DNA of 64,000 nt from NCBI RefSeq assembly GCF_000503215.1, contig NZ_AYTD01000013.1, positions 1,168,009 to 1,232,008 of the forward strand. Direction: 5' to 3'. This DNA is from Pseudomonas canadensis (GTDB taxonomy: Bacteria > Pseudomonadota > Gammaproteobacteria > Pseudomonadales > Pseudomonadaceae). Below, in pieces: positions 47,371 to 55,701 of the stretch. Position 1 is the first letter of the stretch, and every line of letters begins with the position of its first letter. The translations under genes and the position numbers were made by a program. A model generated the notes under the pieces. That model saw only the letters and a program-made list of their open reading frames with translations, was not told the origin of the DNA and searched no databases.

Positions 47371-48077
47371 TCACCTCGTGATTGGGCAGTGCCGTCCGGG
47401 AAGTGACGGGCAATGTTGCGTTTGGATGCGCCGATATGCCGGCGCATCAACAGTTCGGCCAGTTCACCGTCGCGATCGGCAATCGCGTCAAGGATGCGGT
47501 GGTGCTCGGCAAAGGCCTGGCGTGGACGATTGGGGGTGGCGGAGAACTGGATGCGGTACATGCGCACCAATTGGTACAGCTCGCCGCAGAGCATTTGGGT
47601 CAGGGTGCGGTTGCCGGCACCTTGAATGATCCGGTAATGAAAATCGAAGTCGCCCTCCTGCTGGTAGTAACCAAGGCCGGCCTGGAAGGCTTCATCGCGC
47701 TCATGGGTATGCAGCACCTGGCGCAGCTCTTCGATTTCCGCATCGGTCATGCGCTCGGCGGCCAGGCGGCAGGCCATGCCTTCGAGGGATTCGCGGATTT
47801 CATAGAGCTCGATCAGCTCGGCGTGGCTCAATGAAACCACCCGCGCGCCGACATGCGGCACGCGCACCAGCAGCCGCTGGCCTTCCAGCCGATGGATTGC
47901 CTCGCGCAGCGGGCCGCGGCTGATGCCATAGGTGCGCGCCAGTTCCGGCTCGGAGATCTTGCTGCCGGGAGCGATCTCACCCTTGACGATGGCGGCCTGG
48001 ATACGCCGGAAGACGTTCTCGGACATGGTCTGGGAATCGTCTTGCGCCACCACTGGGGATTCCAGCTGATCCAGCAT
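47367..48077 (-). CDS. GntR-family (FCD) regulator of the prp operon
   Basis: A 236-residue regulator with an N-terminal winged helix (about 25-90, [35 protein letters not shown]) and a C-terminal FCD domain ([30 protein letters not shown]). It is the first gene of the prp operon and takes the place of the sigma-54-type PrpR of enterobacteria. The start at 48077 (MLDQLESPV) is preferred; 14 more codons are open upstream. A perfect TTGT/ACAA palindrome lies in its promoter region and a partial copy touches the start codon, so it probably represses itself and the operon. Confidence 0.9.
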   Translation of the reverse strand: MLDQLESPVVAQDDSQTMSENVFRRIQAAIVKGEIAPGSKISEPELARTYGISRGPLREAIHRLEGQRLLVRVPHVGARVVSLSHAELIELYEIRESLEGMACRLAAERMTDAEIEELRQVLHTHERDEAFQAGLGYYQQEGDFDFHYRIIQGAGNRTLTQMLCGELYQLVRMYRIQFSATPNRPRQAFAEHHRILDAIADRDGELAELLMRRHIGASKRNIARHFPDGTAQSRGE

Positions 48078-48150
48078 ATTGTCGACACCTTCAAAAGCAA
48101 TGCCGCAAAAACTAGCCAATCAGCCCAGGATAGTCAAAGAATAAATCCAT

Positions 48151-48162
48151 ATTGTCGACAAT
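48151..48162. promoter_or_regulatory. Palindromic operator for the prp GntR regulator
   Basis: ATTGTCGACAAT is a perfect 12-base palindrome. A partial second copy, ATTGTCGACACC, is at 48078-48089 directly before the start codon. Confidence 0.65.
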
Positions 48163-48349
48163 CGTCTAATAACCGCCGATGCACCCTTGCAGGGCATGGC
48201 CGCCTGCCAGCGCTGGCGCCAAAAAAGCATCATGTTAGAATGCCCGCCACTTTTGCCTGACATCGCGAGATGAAACGGCGCACGAGGGAGCTTGCGCAGT
48301 AATGCCAGTCGCCTTGAATTGAACATCGCACTGCACCGCCTCGGGATTT

Positions 48350-48886
48350 ATGAGACTCAAGCCCTTCCTTCTATTGATTTGCCTCCTGGCTGCACCGGGC
48401 CTTGGCGTCGCCGCCGAGAAGACCGTGTACGGCCTCAACGAATACGCCCAGTTGGCCGGGATCGACCTGGAAGTCGCCGCCAAACTGGACACCGGCGCCA
48501 AGACCGCCTCCCTCAGTGCCCGTGATATCAAGCGCTTCAAGCGCAACGGTGAATCCTGGGTGCGTTTCTACCTGGCCATCGACACTGCCCATTCCCACCC
48601 CATCGAACGCCCCCTGGCACGCGTCAGCAAGATCAAGCGCCGCGCCGGTGACTATGACCCCGATGAGGACAAGAACTACACCGCCCGTCCGGTGATTGCC
48701 CTGGATATCTGCATGGGCACCGCTTTACGCAGCATCGAAGTGAACTTGACTGACCGCAGCGCATTCCAATACCCGCTGCTGATCGGCTCCGAAGCGCTGA
48801 AACGCTTTGATGCGCTGGTCGACCCCAGTCTTAAATACGCAGCAGGCAAACCCGCCTGCGCCGCCGACGCTCATACCGCCGAGTAA
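48350..48886 (+). CDS. Exported RimB-like ATP-dependent zinc protease family protein (retropepsin-like)
   Basis: A 178-residue protein with a signal peptide (residues 1-22, ending GLGVAA) and the family motif LDTGAKTASLSA near 45, which resembles the DTG of retropepsin-type aspartic proteases. The database name zinc protease is historical. Its stop is 5 bases before the inactive transglutaminase gene, and a RimK-like ligase follows; RimB/RimK pairs trim and add glutamate tails on proteins. Periplasmic location suggests it acts on an envelope peptide or on a partner of its operon. Confidence 0.88.
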   Translation: MRLKPFLLLICLLAAPGLGVAAEKTVYGLNEYAQLAGIDLEVAAKLDTGAKTASLSARDIKRFKRNGESWVRFYLAIDTAHSHPIERPLARVSKIKRRAGDYDPDEDKNYTARPVIALDICMGTALRSIEVNLTDRSAFQYPLLIGSEALKRFDALVDPSLKYAAGKPACAADAHTAE

Positions 48887-48891
48887 ACCGA

Positions 48892-50424
48892 ATGCGCTCT
48901 CTGACCCTGCACCTGAAAATCCTCATCGCCATCCTGGTGGTGTTGGGTATTTCGGTCACCGCCTACCAGATCTTCGTGCTGGGGATCCCCGTCACCGAGG
49001 ACGCCACCGACGACTTGTGGAACATCGACGCCAAGGTCGAGTTCGTCGCCAACCCGAAAGACCCGGTGAAGATCCAGATGTTCGTGCCGCCCCTGAGCCG
49101 CGACTTCGTCAGCCTCAACGAGAGCTTTATCTCGAACAACTACGGCGTGAGCGTCAACCGCACCGACGGCAACCGCAAGGTGACCTGGTCGGCACGCCGC
49201 GCCAAGGGCAACCAGACCCTGTATTACCGCCTGGTCCTCACCAAGCGTTACAGCGGTGAAAAGGTCAAGGTCAAGGGCCCGACCTTCCGCGACAGCATTG
49301 CCGTGGAAGGCCCGGAAAAAATCGCCGCCGAAGCCCTGCTGGCGCCGATCCGCCAGCACTCGGCCGACGTCGAGACCTTTATCAGCGAAGCCATCAAGCG
49401 CACCAACAACCTCAATGACGACAATGTGAAGCTGCTGCTGGCGGGCGACCCCTCCATCCCGCACAAGGCCAAGATCGTCGAGTTGCTGCTGTCCATCGCC
49501 CACGTACCGGTGGAAAAGGTCCACACCATCCGCCTAGTGGCCGACCAGCCGCAAACCCCTGAACTCTGGCTGCGCAGCTTCAATGGCAATGACTGGCTGT
49601 ACTTCAACCCGGAAACCGGCGAACAGGGCCTGCCCACCGACCGCCTGCTGTGGTGGACCGGTGATGAAAACCTGATCACCGTCGATGGCGGCAAGAAGGC
49701 CATGGTGACGTTCAGCTTGAACAACAGCGAAATGAACGCGATTCGCCTGGCCAAGCTCACGGACGAGAACACCGACGCCAACTTCCTCGAATATTCGCTG
49801 TACGGCCTGCCGCTGCAAACCCAGCAGACCTTCATGATCATGGTGATGATCCCGATTGGCGTGCTGGTGATTTTGATCCTGCGCAACTTGATCGGCCTGC
49901 AGACCTTGGGCACGTTCACGCCAGTGCTGATCGCCCTGGCGTTCCGCGAGACACAACTGGGCTTCGGGATTGTGCTGTTTACGATTATCACGGCGCTGGG
50001 GCTGTCCCTCAGGTCGTACCTGGAACACCTGAAATTGCAGATGCTGCCGAGGTTGTCGGTGGTGCTGACGTTCGTGGTGGTGCTGATCGCGGCGATCAGC
50101 CTGTTCAGCCATAAACTGGGGCTGGAGCGCGGGTTGTCGGTGGCGCTGTTCCCGATGGTGATTTTGACCATGACCATCGAACGCCTGTCGATCACCTGGG
50201 AAGAGCGTGGCGCCAACCATGCGCTGAAAGTGGCGATTGGTACGCTGTTCGCCGCATCCCTGGCGCACCTGATCATGAGCGTGCCGGAGTTGGTGTACTT
50301 CGTGTTTACCTTCCCGGCAATCCTGCTGATTCTGGTGGGCTTCATGCTGGCCATGGGTCGTTATCGCGGCTACCGCTTGACCGAGCTGGTGCGTTTCAAG
50401 GCCTTCCTGAAGGCTGACCAGTAA
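48892..50424 (+). CDS. Inactive transglutaminase-like membrane protein with C-terminal 7TM domain
   Basis: A 510-residue inner-membrane protein. One N-terminal helix (about 8-28) leads to a periplasmic part (30-300) with a transglutaminase-like fold, and six to seven membrane helices fill 315-500. The usual catalytic Cys-His-Asp residues are not at their places: PHKAKIVELLLSIA stands where the cysteine segment should be, and FNP replaces the aspartate region. The domain thus probably binds rather than cuts peptides. It is coupled to the downstream ligase gene (TAATG overlap). Confidence 0.87.
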   Translation: MRSLTLHLKILIAILVVLGISVTAYQIFVLGIPVTEDATDDLWNIDAKVEFVANPKDPVKIQMFVPPLSRDFVSLNESFISNNYGVSVNRTDGNRKVTWSARRAKGNQTLYYRLVLTKRYSGEKVKVKGPTFRDSIAVEGPEKIAAEALLAPIRQHSADVETFISEAIKRTNNLNDDNVKLLLAGDPSIPHKAKIVELLLSIAHVPVEKVHTIRLVADQPQTPELWLRSFNGNDWLYFNPETGEQGLPTDRLLWWTGDENLITVDGGKKAMVTFSLNNSEMNAIRLAKLTDENTDANFLEYSLYGLPLQTQQTFMIMVMIPIGVLVILILRNLIGLQTLGTFTPVLIALAFRETQLGFGIVLFTIITALGLSLRSYLEHLKLQMLPRLSVVLTFVVVLIAAISLFSHKLGLERGLSVALFPMVILTMTIERLSITWEERGANHALKVAIGTLFAASLAHLIMSVPELVYFVFTFPAILLILVGFMLAMGRYRGYRLTELVRFKAFLKADQ

Positions 50425-51410
50425 TGTTCGGTTTCTGGAAGACCTGGAAAGCCCTGGAAGCGCGGGGAATCATGGGCATCAATCGGCGTAATGCCGACTA
50501 CGTGCTCAAGTACAACAAGCGCAGCCTGTACCCGATCGTGGATGACAAGATCATCACCAAGGAGCGCGCCCTGGCCGCCGGCATTCATGTGCCGGAGATG
50601 TACGGGGTGATTTCCACCGAGAAGGAGATCGACAAGCTCGACGATATCATCGGCGGGCGCAGCGACTTCGTGATCAAGCCGGCCCAGGGCGCCGGCGGTG
50701 ACGGCATCCTGGTGGTGGCAGACCGCTTTGAAGGTCGCTATCGCACGGTGTCCGGCAAGATCATCAGCCATGAAGAGATCGAGCACCAGATCTCCAGCAT
50801 CCTCACCGGCCTGTACTCGCTGGGCGGCCACCGCGACCGTGCGTTGATCGAATACCGCGTGGTGCCTGACCAGATCTTCAAGAGCATCAGCTATGAAGGC
50901 GTGCCGGACATCCGCATCATCGTGCTGATGGGCTACCCGGTGATGGCCATGCTGCGCTTGCCGACCCGTCAGTCGGGCGGCAAGGCCAACCTGCACCAAG
51001 GGGCGATTGGCGTGGGTGTCGACCTCGCGACCGGCCTGACCCTGCGGGGCACCTGGCTAAACAACATCATCACCAAACACCCCGACACCACCAACGCGGT
51101 GGATGGCGTGCAACTGCCCAACTGGGACGGTTTCATGAAGCTTGCGGCGGGCTGCTATGAGCTGTGCGGCTTGGGCTATATCGGCGTGGACATGGTGCTC
51201 GACCAGGAAAAAGGCCCGCTGATCCTGGAGCTGAATGCGCGGCCTGGGCTGAATATCCAGATCGCCAACGACTGTGGCCTGACCCTGCGCACCCATGCAG
51301 TGGAAGCCCGGCTAGAAGAGCTGAAAGCCGCCGGCGTGACGGAAACCCCGGAAGAACGCGTGAAGTTCGTGCAGGAAATGTTTGGGCATATTCCACCTGT
51401 GGAAGGCTGA
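50424..51410 (+). CDS. RimK-like alpha-L-glutamate ligase
   Basis: A 328-residue ATP-grasp enzyme. RNADYVLKYNKRSLYP opens the fold, DFVIKPAQGAGGDGI is the nucleotide-binding lysine/glycine region, and DMVLDQEKGPLILELNARPGLNIQ the metal-binding C-terminal part. It is predicted to add amino acids, probably glutamate, to a peptide or protein end in the cytoplasm. It is co-transcribed with the exported protease and the membrane protein; the set forms a conserved but poorly known Pseudomonas operon. Confidence 0.88.
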   Translation: MFGFWKTWKALEARGIMGINRRNADYVLKYNKRSLYPIVDDKIITKERALAAGIHVPEMYGVISTEKEIDKLDDIIGGRSDFVIKPAQGAGGDGILVVADRFEGRYRTVSGKIISHEEIEHQISSILTGLYSLGGHRDRALIEYRVVPDQIFKSISYEGVPDIRIIVLMGYPVMAMLRLPTRQSGGKANLHQGAIGVGVDLATGLTLRGTWLNNIITKHPDTTNAVDGVQLPNWDGFMKLAAGCYELCGLGYIGVDMVLDQEKGPLILELNARPGLNIQIANDCGLTLRTHAVEARLEELKAAGVTETPEERVKFVQEMFGHIPPVEG

Positions 51411-51413
51411 AGA

Positions 51414-51442
51414 TCGCATCGCCGGCAAGCCGGCTCCTACAG
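51414..51442 (+). repeat. Single REP element upstream of pabB
   Basis: ATCGCCGGCAAGCCGGCTCC core followed by TACAG, one arm only. Confidence 0.75.
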
Positions 51443-51495
51443 AGGAATGCGGTACAATTGCCGCCCCTTCTATGCCCATAGCTGATTCGCCTCGC

Positions 51496-52839
51496 ATGTC
51501 GACCTGCTCTGTATACCCACTGCCTTACCAGGCCAACCCCGCTGCGTATTTTGCTGCGATTCGCAATGCGCCTGGCGCGGTGCTGCTGGACAGCGGCCGA
51601 CCGGCAGCTGAGCGCGGGCGTTATGACCTGCTGAGCGCTTGGCCACAAGCGACATTGACGGTTTCACCTGACGAAAGCGGTGGTGATTTCCTGCAACGCT
51701 TGCGGGAAAACCTTACGCAGTTGGGCGAGGCGGATCTGCCCGCGGGCTATGAGCTGCCGTTTGCGGGCGGGCTGATCGGCTACCTGAGCTATGATTTTGG
51801 TCGCCATCTTGAGCACATGCCGCACCTTGCCGCGGACGATTTGCACCTGCCGGACGCGCGCTTCGGGCTATATGCCTGGGCATTGATCAGCGATCATCAG
51901 GCGCAGACCAGCCAGCTTGTGTTTCATCCGGCACTGGCCGAGAGCGAGCAACAACGCTTGATCACTCTGTTCGGCCAGCCGGTAGCCAGCAACGCGGCGA
52001 CCTTCAAGCTTAAAGGCCCCATGGCTCCGGACCTCAGCGCCGAGGCCTATCGCCAGGCTATCGTGCGCATCCAGGACTACATCCAGGCCGGCGACTGCTA
52101 CCAGGTCAACTTTGCCCAGCGCTTCCGAGCGTCGTGCACGGGCGATCCCTGGGTTGCCTACTGCGCCCTGCGCGAAGCCTGCCCGACGCCATTCTCCGGA
52201 TTCCAGAGCCTGCCGGACGACGGCGCGGTGCTGAGCCTGTCGCCCGAGCGCTTTGTGCATATCAGCGAGCGCCGCGTCGAAACCCGGCCGATCAAAGGCA
52301 CCCGCCCCCGCGGCCTGACGCCCGAAGACGACGCCGCCAACGCCGCCGAACTGCTGGCCAGCCCCAAGGACCGCGCCGAAAACCTGATGATCGTCGACCT
52401 GCTGCGCAACGATCTTGGCCGCACCTGCCGCACCGGCTCGGTGAGCGTGCCGGAGCTGTTCAGCCTGGAGAGCTACCCCAACGTGCACCACTTGGTGAGC
52501 AGCGTCATCGGCGAATTGGCCGATGGCAAAGACGCCCTCGACCTGATCGCCGGCAGCTTCCCCGGCGGCTCCATCACTGGCGCGCCGAAGATCCGCGCGA
52601 TGCAGATCATCGACGAACTTGAGCCGACGCGACGCGGGTTGTACTGCGGGTCGCTGGTGTATCTCGATGTGCGGGGAGAGATGGACAGCTCCATCGCCAT
52701 TCGCAGTTTGTTGGTCAAGGATGGGCAGGTGTGCTGCTGGGGCGGCGGCGGGATTGTGGCGGATTCGCAGTGGGAGGCGGAGTATCAGGAGTCGCTGACC
52801 AAGGTGCGGGTGCTGTTACAAACTTTGGAAAACCTGTAG
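51496..52839 (+). CDS. pabB: Aminodeoxychorismate synthase component I
   Basis: Forms 4-amino-4-deoxychorismate from chorismate and ammonia, for folate. The 447 residues match the chorismate-binding family: N-terminal part with GGLIGYLSYDFGRHLE, then YVQ-type segment GDCYQVNFAQRF, SLSPERFV, the lysine motif PIKGTRPRG typical of PabB, DLLRNDLGR, and FPGGSITGAPK. The start at 51496 is used; the longer open frame is not protein-like. Monocistronic. Confidence 0.95.
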   Translation: MSTCSVYPLPYQANPAAYFAAIRNAPGAVLLDSGRPAAERGRYDLLSAWPQATLTVSPDESGGDFLQRLRENLTQLGEADLPAGYELPFAGGLIGYLSYDFGRHLEHMPHLAADDLHLPDARFGLYAWALISDHQAQTSQLVFHPALAESEQQRLITLFGQPVASNAATFKLKGPMAPDLSAEAYRQAIVRIQDYIQAGDCYQVNFAQRFRASCTGDPWVAYCALREACPTPFSGFQSLPDDGAVLSLSPERFVHISERRVETRPIKGTRPRGLTPEDDAANAAELLASPKDRAENLMIVDLLRNDLGRTCRTGSVSVPELFSLESYPNVHHLVSSVIGELADGKDALDLIAGSFPGGSITGAPKIRAMQIIDELEPTRRGLYCGSLVYLDVRGEMDSSIAIRSLLVKDGQVCCWGGGGIVADSQWEAEYQESLTKVRVLLQTLENL

Positions 52840-53015
52840 CCCCCAAGCTCCTCCTGGCTCTGCAACATAGGGCCAGGCAGCAAGAAAGATCCTGATTCAG
52901 AACGCGTGTGGACGGTGAGTGAACTGGAAGATAGCGTCCAGCTCCGACCGTCCACCCGCCGTTTGTGAGGGATCACGTGAAGCGTCTGCTTACTCGTCAG
53001 AAATTATTTCCGAGA

Positions 53016-53060
53016 TTGCATCTCGACCCAACCACACTCATTATCTCCCAAATTGGGAGG
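53016..53060 (+). promoter_or_regulatory. higBA promoter and operator
   Basis: TTGCAT (53016) and CATTAT (53039) are spaced by 17 bases. CTCCCAAATTGGGAG (53045-53059) is a perfect inverted repeat that overlaps the ribosome-binding GGGAGG, well placed for HigA autorepression. Confidence 0.65.
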
Positions 53061-53068
53061 TGGCAGCG

Positions 53069-53371
53069 ATGCGAATAATCGCTCTCTCTACCTTGCGAAT
53101 ATTCTGGGAAAGCCACTCAGCTTATTCCGACGCCAAAGCGCCTCTTGTCGAGCTGCATCGCCCTATGCAAAAGGCGAATTACCCAACGCCGCAAGCGCTC
53201 AAAGCAGAGCTTAGAGCGGCAAGCATTCTTAAAAGTGGCAGGGTTGTCTTCAACGTGGGCGGCAACAAGTATCGAGTGATCATGGCGATCGACTATCAGC
53301 GACAGCTTGGGTTCATACGTTTCGTGGGGACTCATGCCCAGTACGATCAGATCAACGCGGAGAGCGTGTGA
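53069..53371 (+). CDS. higB: HigB-family mRNA interferase toxin
   Basis: A 100-residue RelE/HigB-type ribosome-dependent endoribonuclease. The start at 53069 (MRIIALSTLRIFW) has GGGAGG eight bases upstream; an in-frame upstream extension runs through the promoter and is false. Family pattern: conserved ILKSGRVVFNVGGNKYRVIMAIDY and the C-terminal FIRFVGTHAQYD with its histidine. The toxin gene precedes the antitoxin, as in other hig loci, and shares one base with it. Confidence 0.93.
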   Translation: MRIIALSTLRIFWESHSAYSDAKAPLVELHRPMQKANYPTPQALKAELRAASILKSGRVVFNVGGNKYRVIMAIDYQRQLGFIRFVGTHAQYDQINAESV

Positions 53372-53727
53372 TGAACATCAAACCTATACATTCCCATGAG
53401 GATCTAACTGCTGCGCTTGCGCGCGTGGAGCAGATATGGGGAGCGGAAATCGGCTCACCTGAGGGTGACGAGCTGGAAATTCTTGCTGTCCTCATTGAGA
53501 AGTACGAGGCAGAGCATTTTCCGATGCCGCCCTCGGACCCTGTGGAAGCGATTAAATTTCGCATGGAGCAACTGGGCATGACCGCCCGGGATCTTGAGCC
53601 ATTTATCGGCACAAGCGGGCGGGTGTCCGAAGTGCTCAATCACAAGCGCAAGTTGAGCTTGTCGATGATCAAGCGCCTGCATGAAGGCTTGCGTATTCCT
53701 TATGAGCGCTTACTGGCTGGCATCTGA
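53371..53727 (+). CDS. higA: HigA-family antitoxin
   Basis: A 118-residue antitoxin. The N-terminal part contacts the toxin, and the C-terminal helix-turn-helix (about 65-110: MTARDLEPFIGTSGRVSEVLNHKRKLSLSMI in parts) binds the operator. The ATG overlaps the higB TGA, which couples the two. It is the larger HigA form with a long N-terminal region before the HTH. Confidence 0.93.
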   Translation: MNIKPIHSHEDLTAALARVEQIWGAEIGSPEGDELEILAVLIEKYEAEHFPMPPSDPVEAIKFRMEQLGMTARDLEPFIGTSGRVSEVLNHKRKLSLSMIKRLHEGLRIPYERLLAGI

Positions 53728-53748
53728 GATTTGCGGCGTCTGTGAAGG

Positions 53749-53832
53749 CCCCATCGCGGGCAAGCCCGGCTCCCACAATTGATCGGGTTCACACCACCCA
53801 AAGGTGGGAGCTGGCTTGCCTGCGAAGAGGCC
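53749..53832. repeat. REPIN between higA and thrH
   Basis: CATCGCGGGCAAGCCCGGCT at the left faces GGTGGGAGCTGGCTTGCCTG at the right; the arms differ, so it is an imperfect pair. Confidence 0.8.
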
Positions 53833-53851
53833 ATCCGCCGCACTGAAAAAC

Positions 53852-54469
53852 TTACAGGCTCAACGCCCGATTCGACGCCTTGATGAACTCTTTCTTCAAG
53901 TCCTCAAAGGTATGCACCGCCGGGAACTGCGGGAACTCGCGAATCACATTCTCCGGCGCATGGAACAGAATCCCACGGTCGGCTTCGCCCAGCATGGTGG
54001 TGTCGTTGTAGGAATCACCCGCGGCAATCACGCGGTAGTACAGGCTCTTGAAGGCCAATACCGATTGGCGCTTGGGGTTTTTCTGGCGCAGTTGGTAACT
54101 CACCACGCGGTCGGTTTCGTCGGTGATGAGGCGATGGCACAGAAGGGTCGGGAAACCCAGTTGACGCATCAGCGGCTGGGAGAACTCATAGAAGGTGTCC
54201 GACAGGATCACCACCTGGAATCGCTCGCGCAGCCAGTTGACGAACTCGACAGCGCCGTCCAGCGGCTTGAGGGTAGCGATCACTGCCTGGATATCCGCGA
54301 GCTTGAGCCCGTGTTCATCGAGGATACGCAGGCGCTGCTTCATCAGCACGTCGTAGTCGGGAATGTCCCGAGTGGTGGCCCGCAGGGATTCAATACCGGT
54401 TTTTTCGGCGAAGGCGATCCAGATTTCCGGAACCAGCACCCCTTCCAGGTCGAGACAGGCAATTTCCAC
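53852..54469 (-). CDS. thrH: ThrH phosphoserine phosphatase / homoserine phosphotransferase
   Basis: A 205-residue HAD-superfamily enzyme that removes phosphate from phosphoserine and can pass it to homoserine. HAD motif I is CLDLEGVLVPEIW (unusual DxE in place of DxD, normal for ThrH), motif II VVILSDTFYEF, and motifs III/IV AAGDSYNDTTMLGEAD. It is divergent from cysH, the same neighbourhood as in other pseudomonads. Confidence 0.95.
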   Translation of the reverse strand: MEIACLDLEGVLVPEIWIAFAEKTGIESLRATTRDIPDYDVLMKQRLRILDEHGLKLADIQAVIATLKPLDGAVEFVNWLRERFQVVILSDTFYEFSQPLMRQLGFPTLLCHRLITDETDRVVSYQLRQKNPKRQSVLAFKSLYYRVIAAGDSYNDTTMLGEADRGILFHAPENVIREFPQFPAVHTFEDLKKEFIKASNRALSL

Positions 54470-54622
54470 AAGACACTCCCATTGTTGATGTTATCGGTTG
54501 AGCGAGCAAAAGGACTGCCGAACTCTAGCGATTCAAGCTCGCCGCCGCAACGCAGAGCGGATTTTGATACCATCGCTCCCCTATAGAGCGCTCAGCGCCA
54601 CTGACCTGTAGGAACCGTCCTG

Positions 54623-55357
54623 ATGAACCAAGCCTTCGACGTCGCTGAACTCGCCGCGACTTACGCCAACAAATCTGCCCAAGACATTCTCAAACTGGCA
54701 TTCAGCCAGTTCGGTGATGACCTGTGGATTTCCTTCAGCGGCGCCGAGGACGTGGTGCTGGTGGACATGGCCTGGAAGCTGAACAAGAACGTCAAGGTGT
54801 TCAGCCTCGACACCGGCCGCCTGCACCCGGAGACCTACCGGTTTATCGAGCAGGTGCGTGAGTTCTATAAAATCGACATCGAACTGATCTCGCCGGACCA
54901 GAGCAAACTGGAACCCTTCGTCAAAGAAAAGGGCCTGTTCAGCTTCTACAAGGACGGCCATGGCGAATGCTGCGGCGTACGCAAGATCGAGCCGCTGCGC
55001 CGCAAACTTTCCGGCGTCAGTGCCTGGGCCACCGGCCAGCGCCGTGACCAGAGCCCGGGCACCCGCAGCCAGGTGGCGGCGCTGGAAATCGACGCAGCCT
55101 TCTCCACCCCGGAACGCACCCTGTACAAGTTCAACCCGCTGGCGCAGATGACCAGTGAGGAAGTCTGGGGTTACATCCGTATGCTGGAGTTGCCCTACAA
55201 CAGCCTGCATGAGCGCGGCTTTATCAGCATCGGCTGCGAACCCTGCACCCGCCCGGTGCTGCCGAACCAGCACGAACGCGAAGGCCGCTGGTGGTGGGAA
55301 GAAGCCACGCAGAAGGAATGCGGGCTGCATGCGGGGAATATCATCAGCAAGGGATGA
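54623..55357 (+). CDS. cysH: Assimilatory adenylylsulfate (APS/PAPS) reductase
   Basis: Reduces activated sulfate to sulfite for cysteine synthesis. The 244 residues carry [14 protein letters not shown], the [11 protein letters not shown] motif and CEPC near the C-terminus. The cysteine pairs CC and CxxC bind a [4Fe-4S] cluster, which marks the APS-using bacterial type found in Pseudomonas rather than the enterobacterial PAPS enzyme. It is monocistronic, followed by a strong inverted repeat. Confidence 0.95.
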   Translation: MNQAFDVAELAATYANKSAQDILKLAFSQFGDDLWISFSGAEDVVLVDMAWKLNKNVKVFSLDTGRLHPETYRFIEQVREFYKIDIELISPDQSKLEPFVKEKGLFSFYKDGHGECCGVRKIEPLRRKLSGVSAWATGQRRDQSPGTRSQVAALEIDAAFSTPERTLYKFNPLAQMTSEEVWGYIRMLELPYNSLHERGFISIGCEPCTRPVLPNQHEREGRWWWEEATQKECGLHAGNIISKG

Positions 55358-55366
55358 CCCTCGATC

Positions 55367-55407
55367 TGTACACAAGAATGTCACCATTAGTGCCATTCTT
55401 GTGTGCA
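55367..55407. other. Long inverted repeat downstream of cysH
   Basis: ACACAAGAATG (55370) and CATTCTTGTGT (55394) are perfect complements with a 13-base loop, and outer bases extend the stem to 14 with one wobble. No T tract follows. The whole stretch 55358-55701 has no gene; from about 55400 it is AT-rich compared with its surroundings. Confidence 0.7.
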
Positions 55408-55592
55408 CTTATAAAATTACGCACCGAAAAGTTACATTCTTCCCCGCCTCAACACCCTCGCTGTTTTGCACACGCTTCACCCAACAAAATAAATAGCTGT
55501 TCAAACGGTCAATTTATATCGCTTTGAATTCAGCCAGTTATTCCATTCGCCTATAAAAACGAAATTACCCACAGTTTTCATAGATCAAAAAC

Positions 55593-55608
55593 TGGCACGC
55601 AAGTGGCT
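55593..55608 (+). promoter_or_regulatory. Sigma-54-like promoter of the NCS1 permease gene
   Basis: TGGCACGCAAGTGGCT: perfect TGGCACG -24 box, GG-N10-GC spacing, one mismatch in the -12 box. Transcription would begin near 55618, which makes the in-frame ATG at that point an unlikely start. Confidence 0.6.
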
Positions 55609-55701
55609 TAAGGTGAAATGCGCTTTGTATACAATAAATACAAAACCTACATACACTTTGCCATCTGCGGCTTGGCTGCCGATGCGCTGGAGCCTGCCGG
55701 A

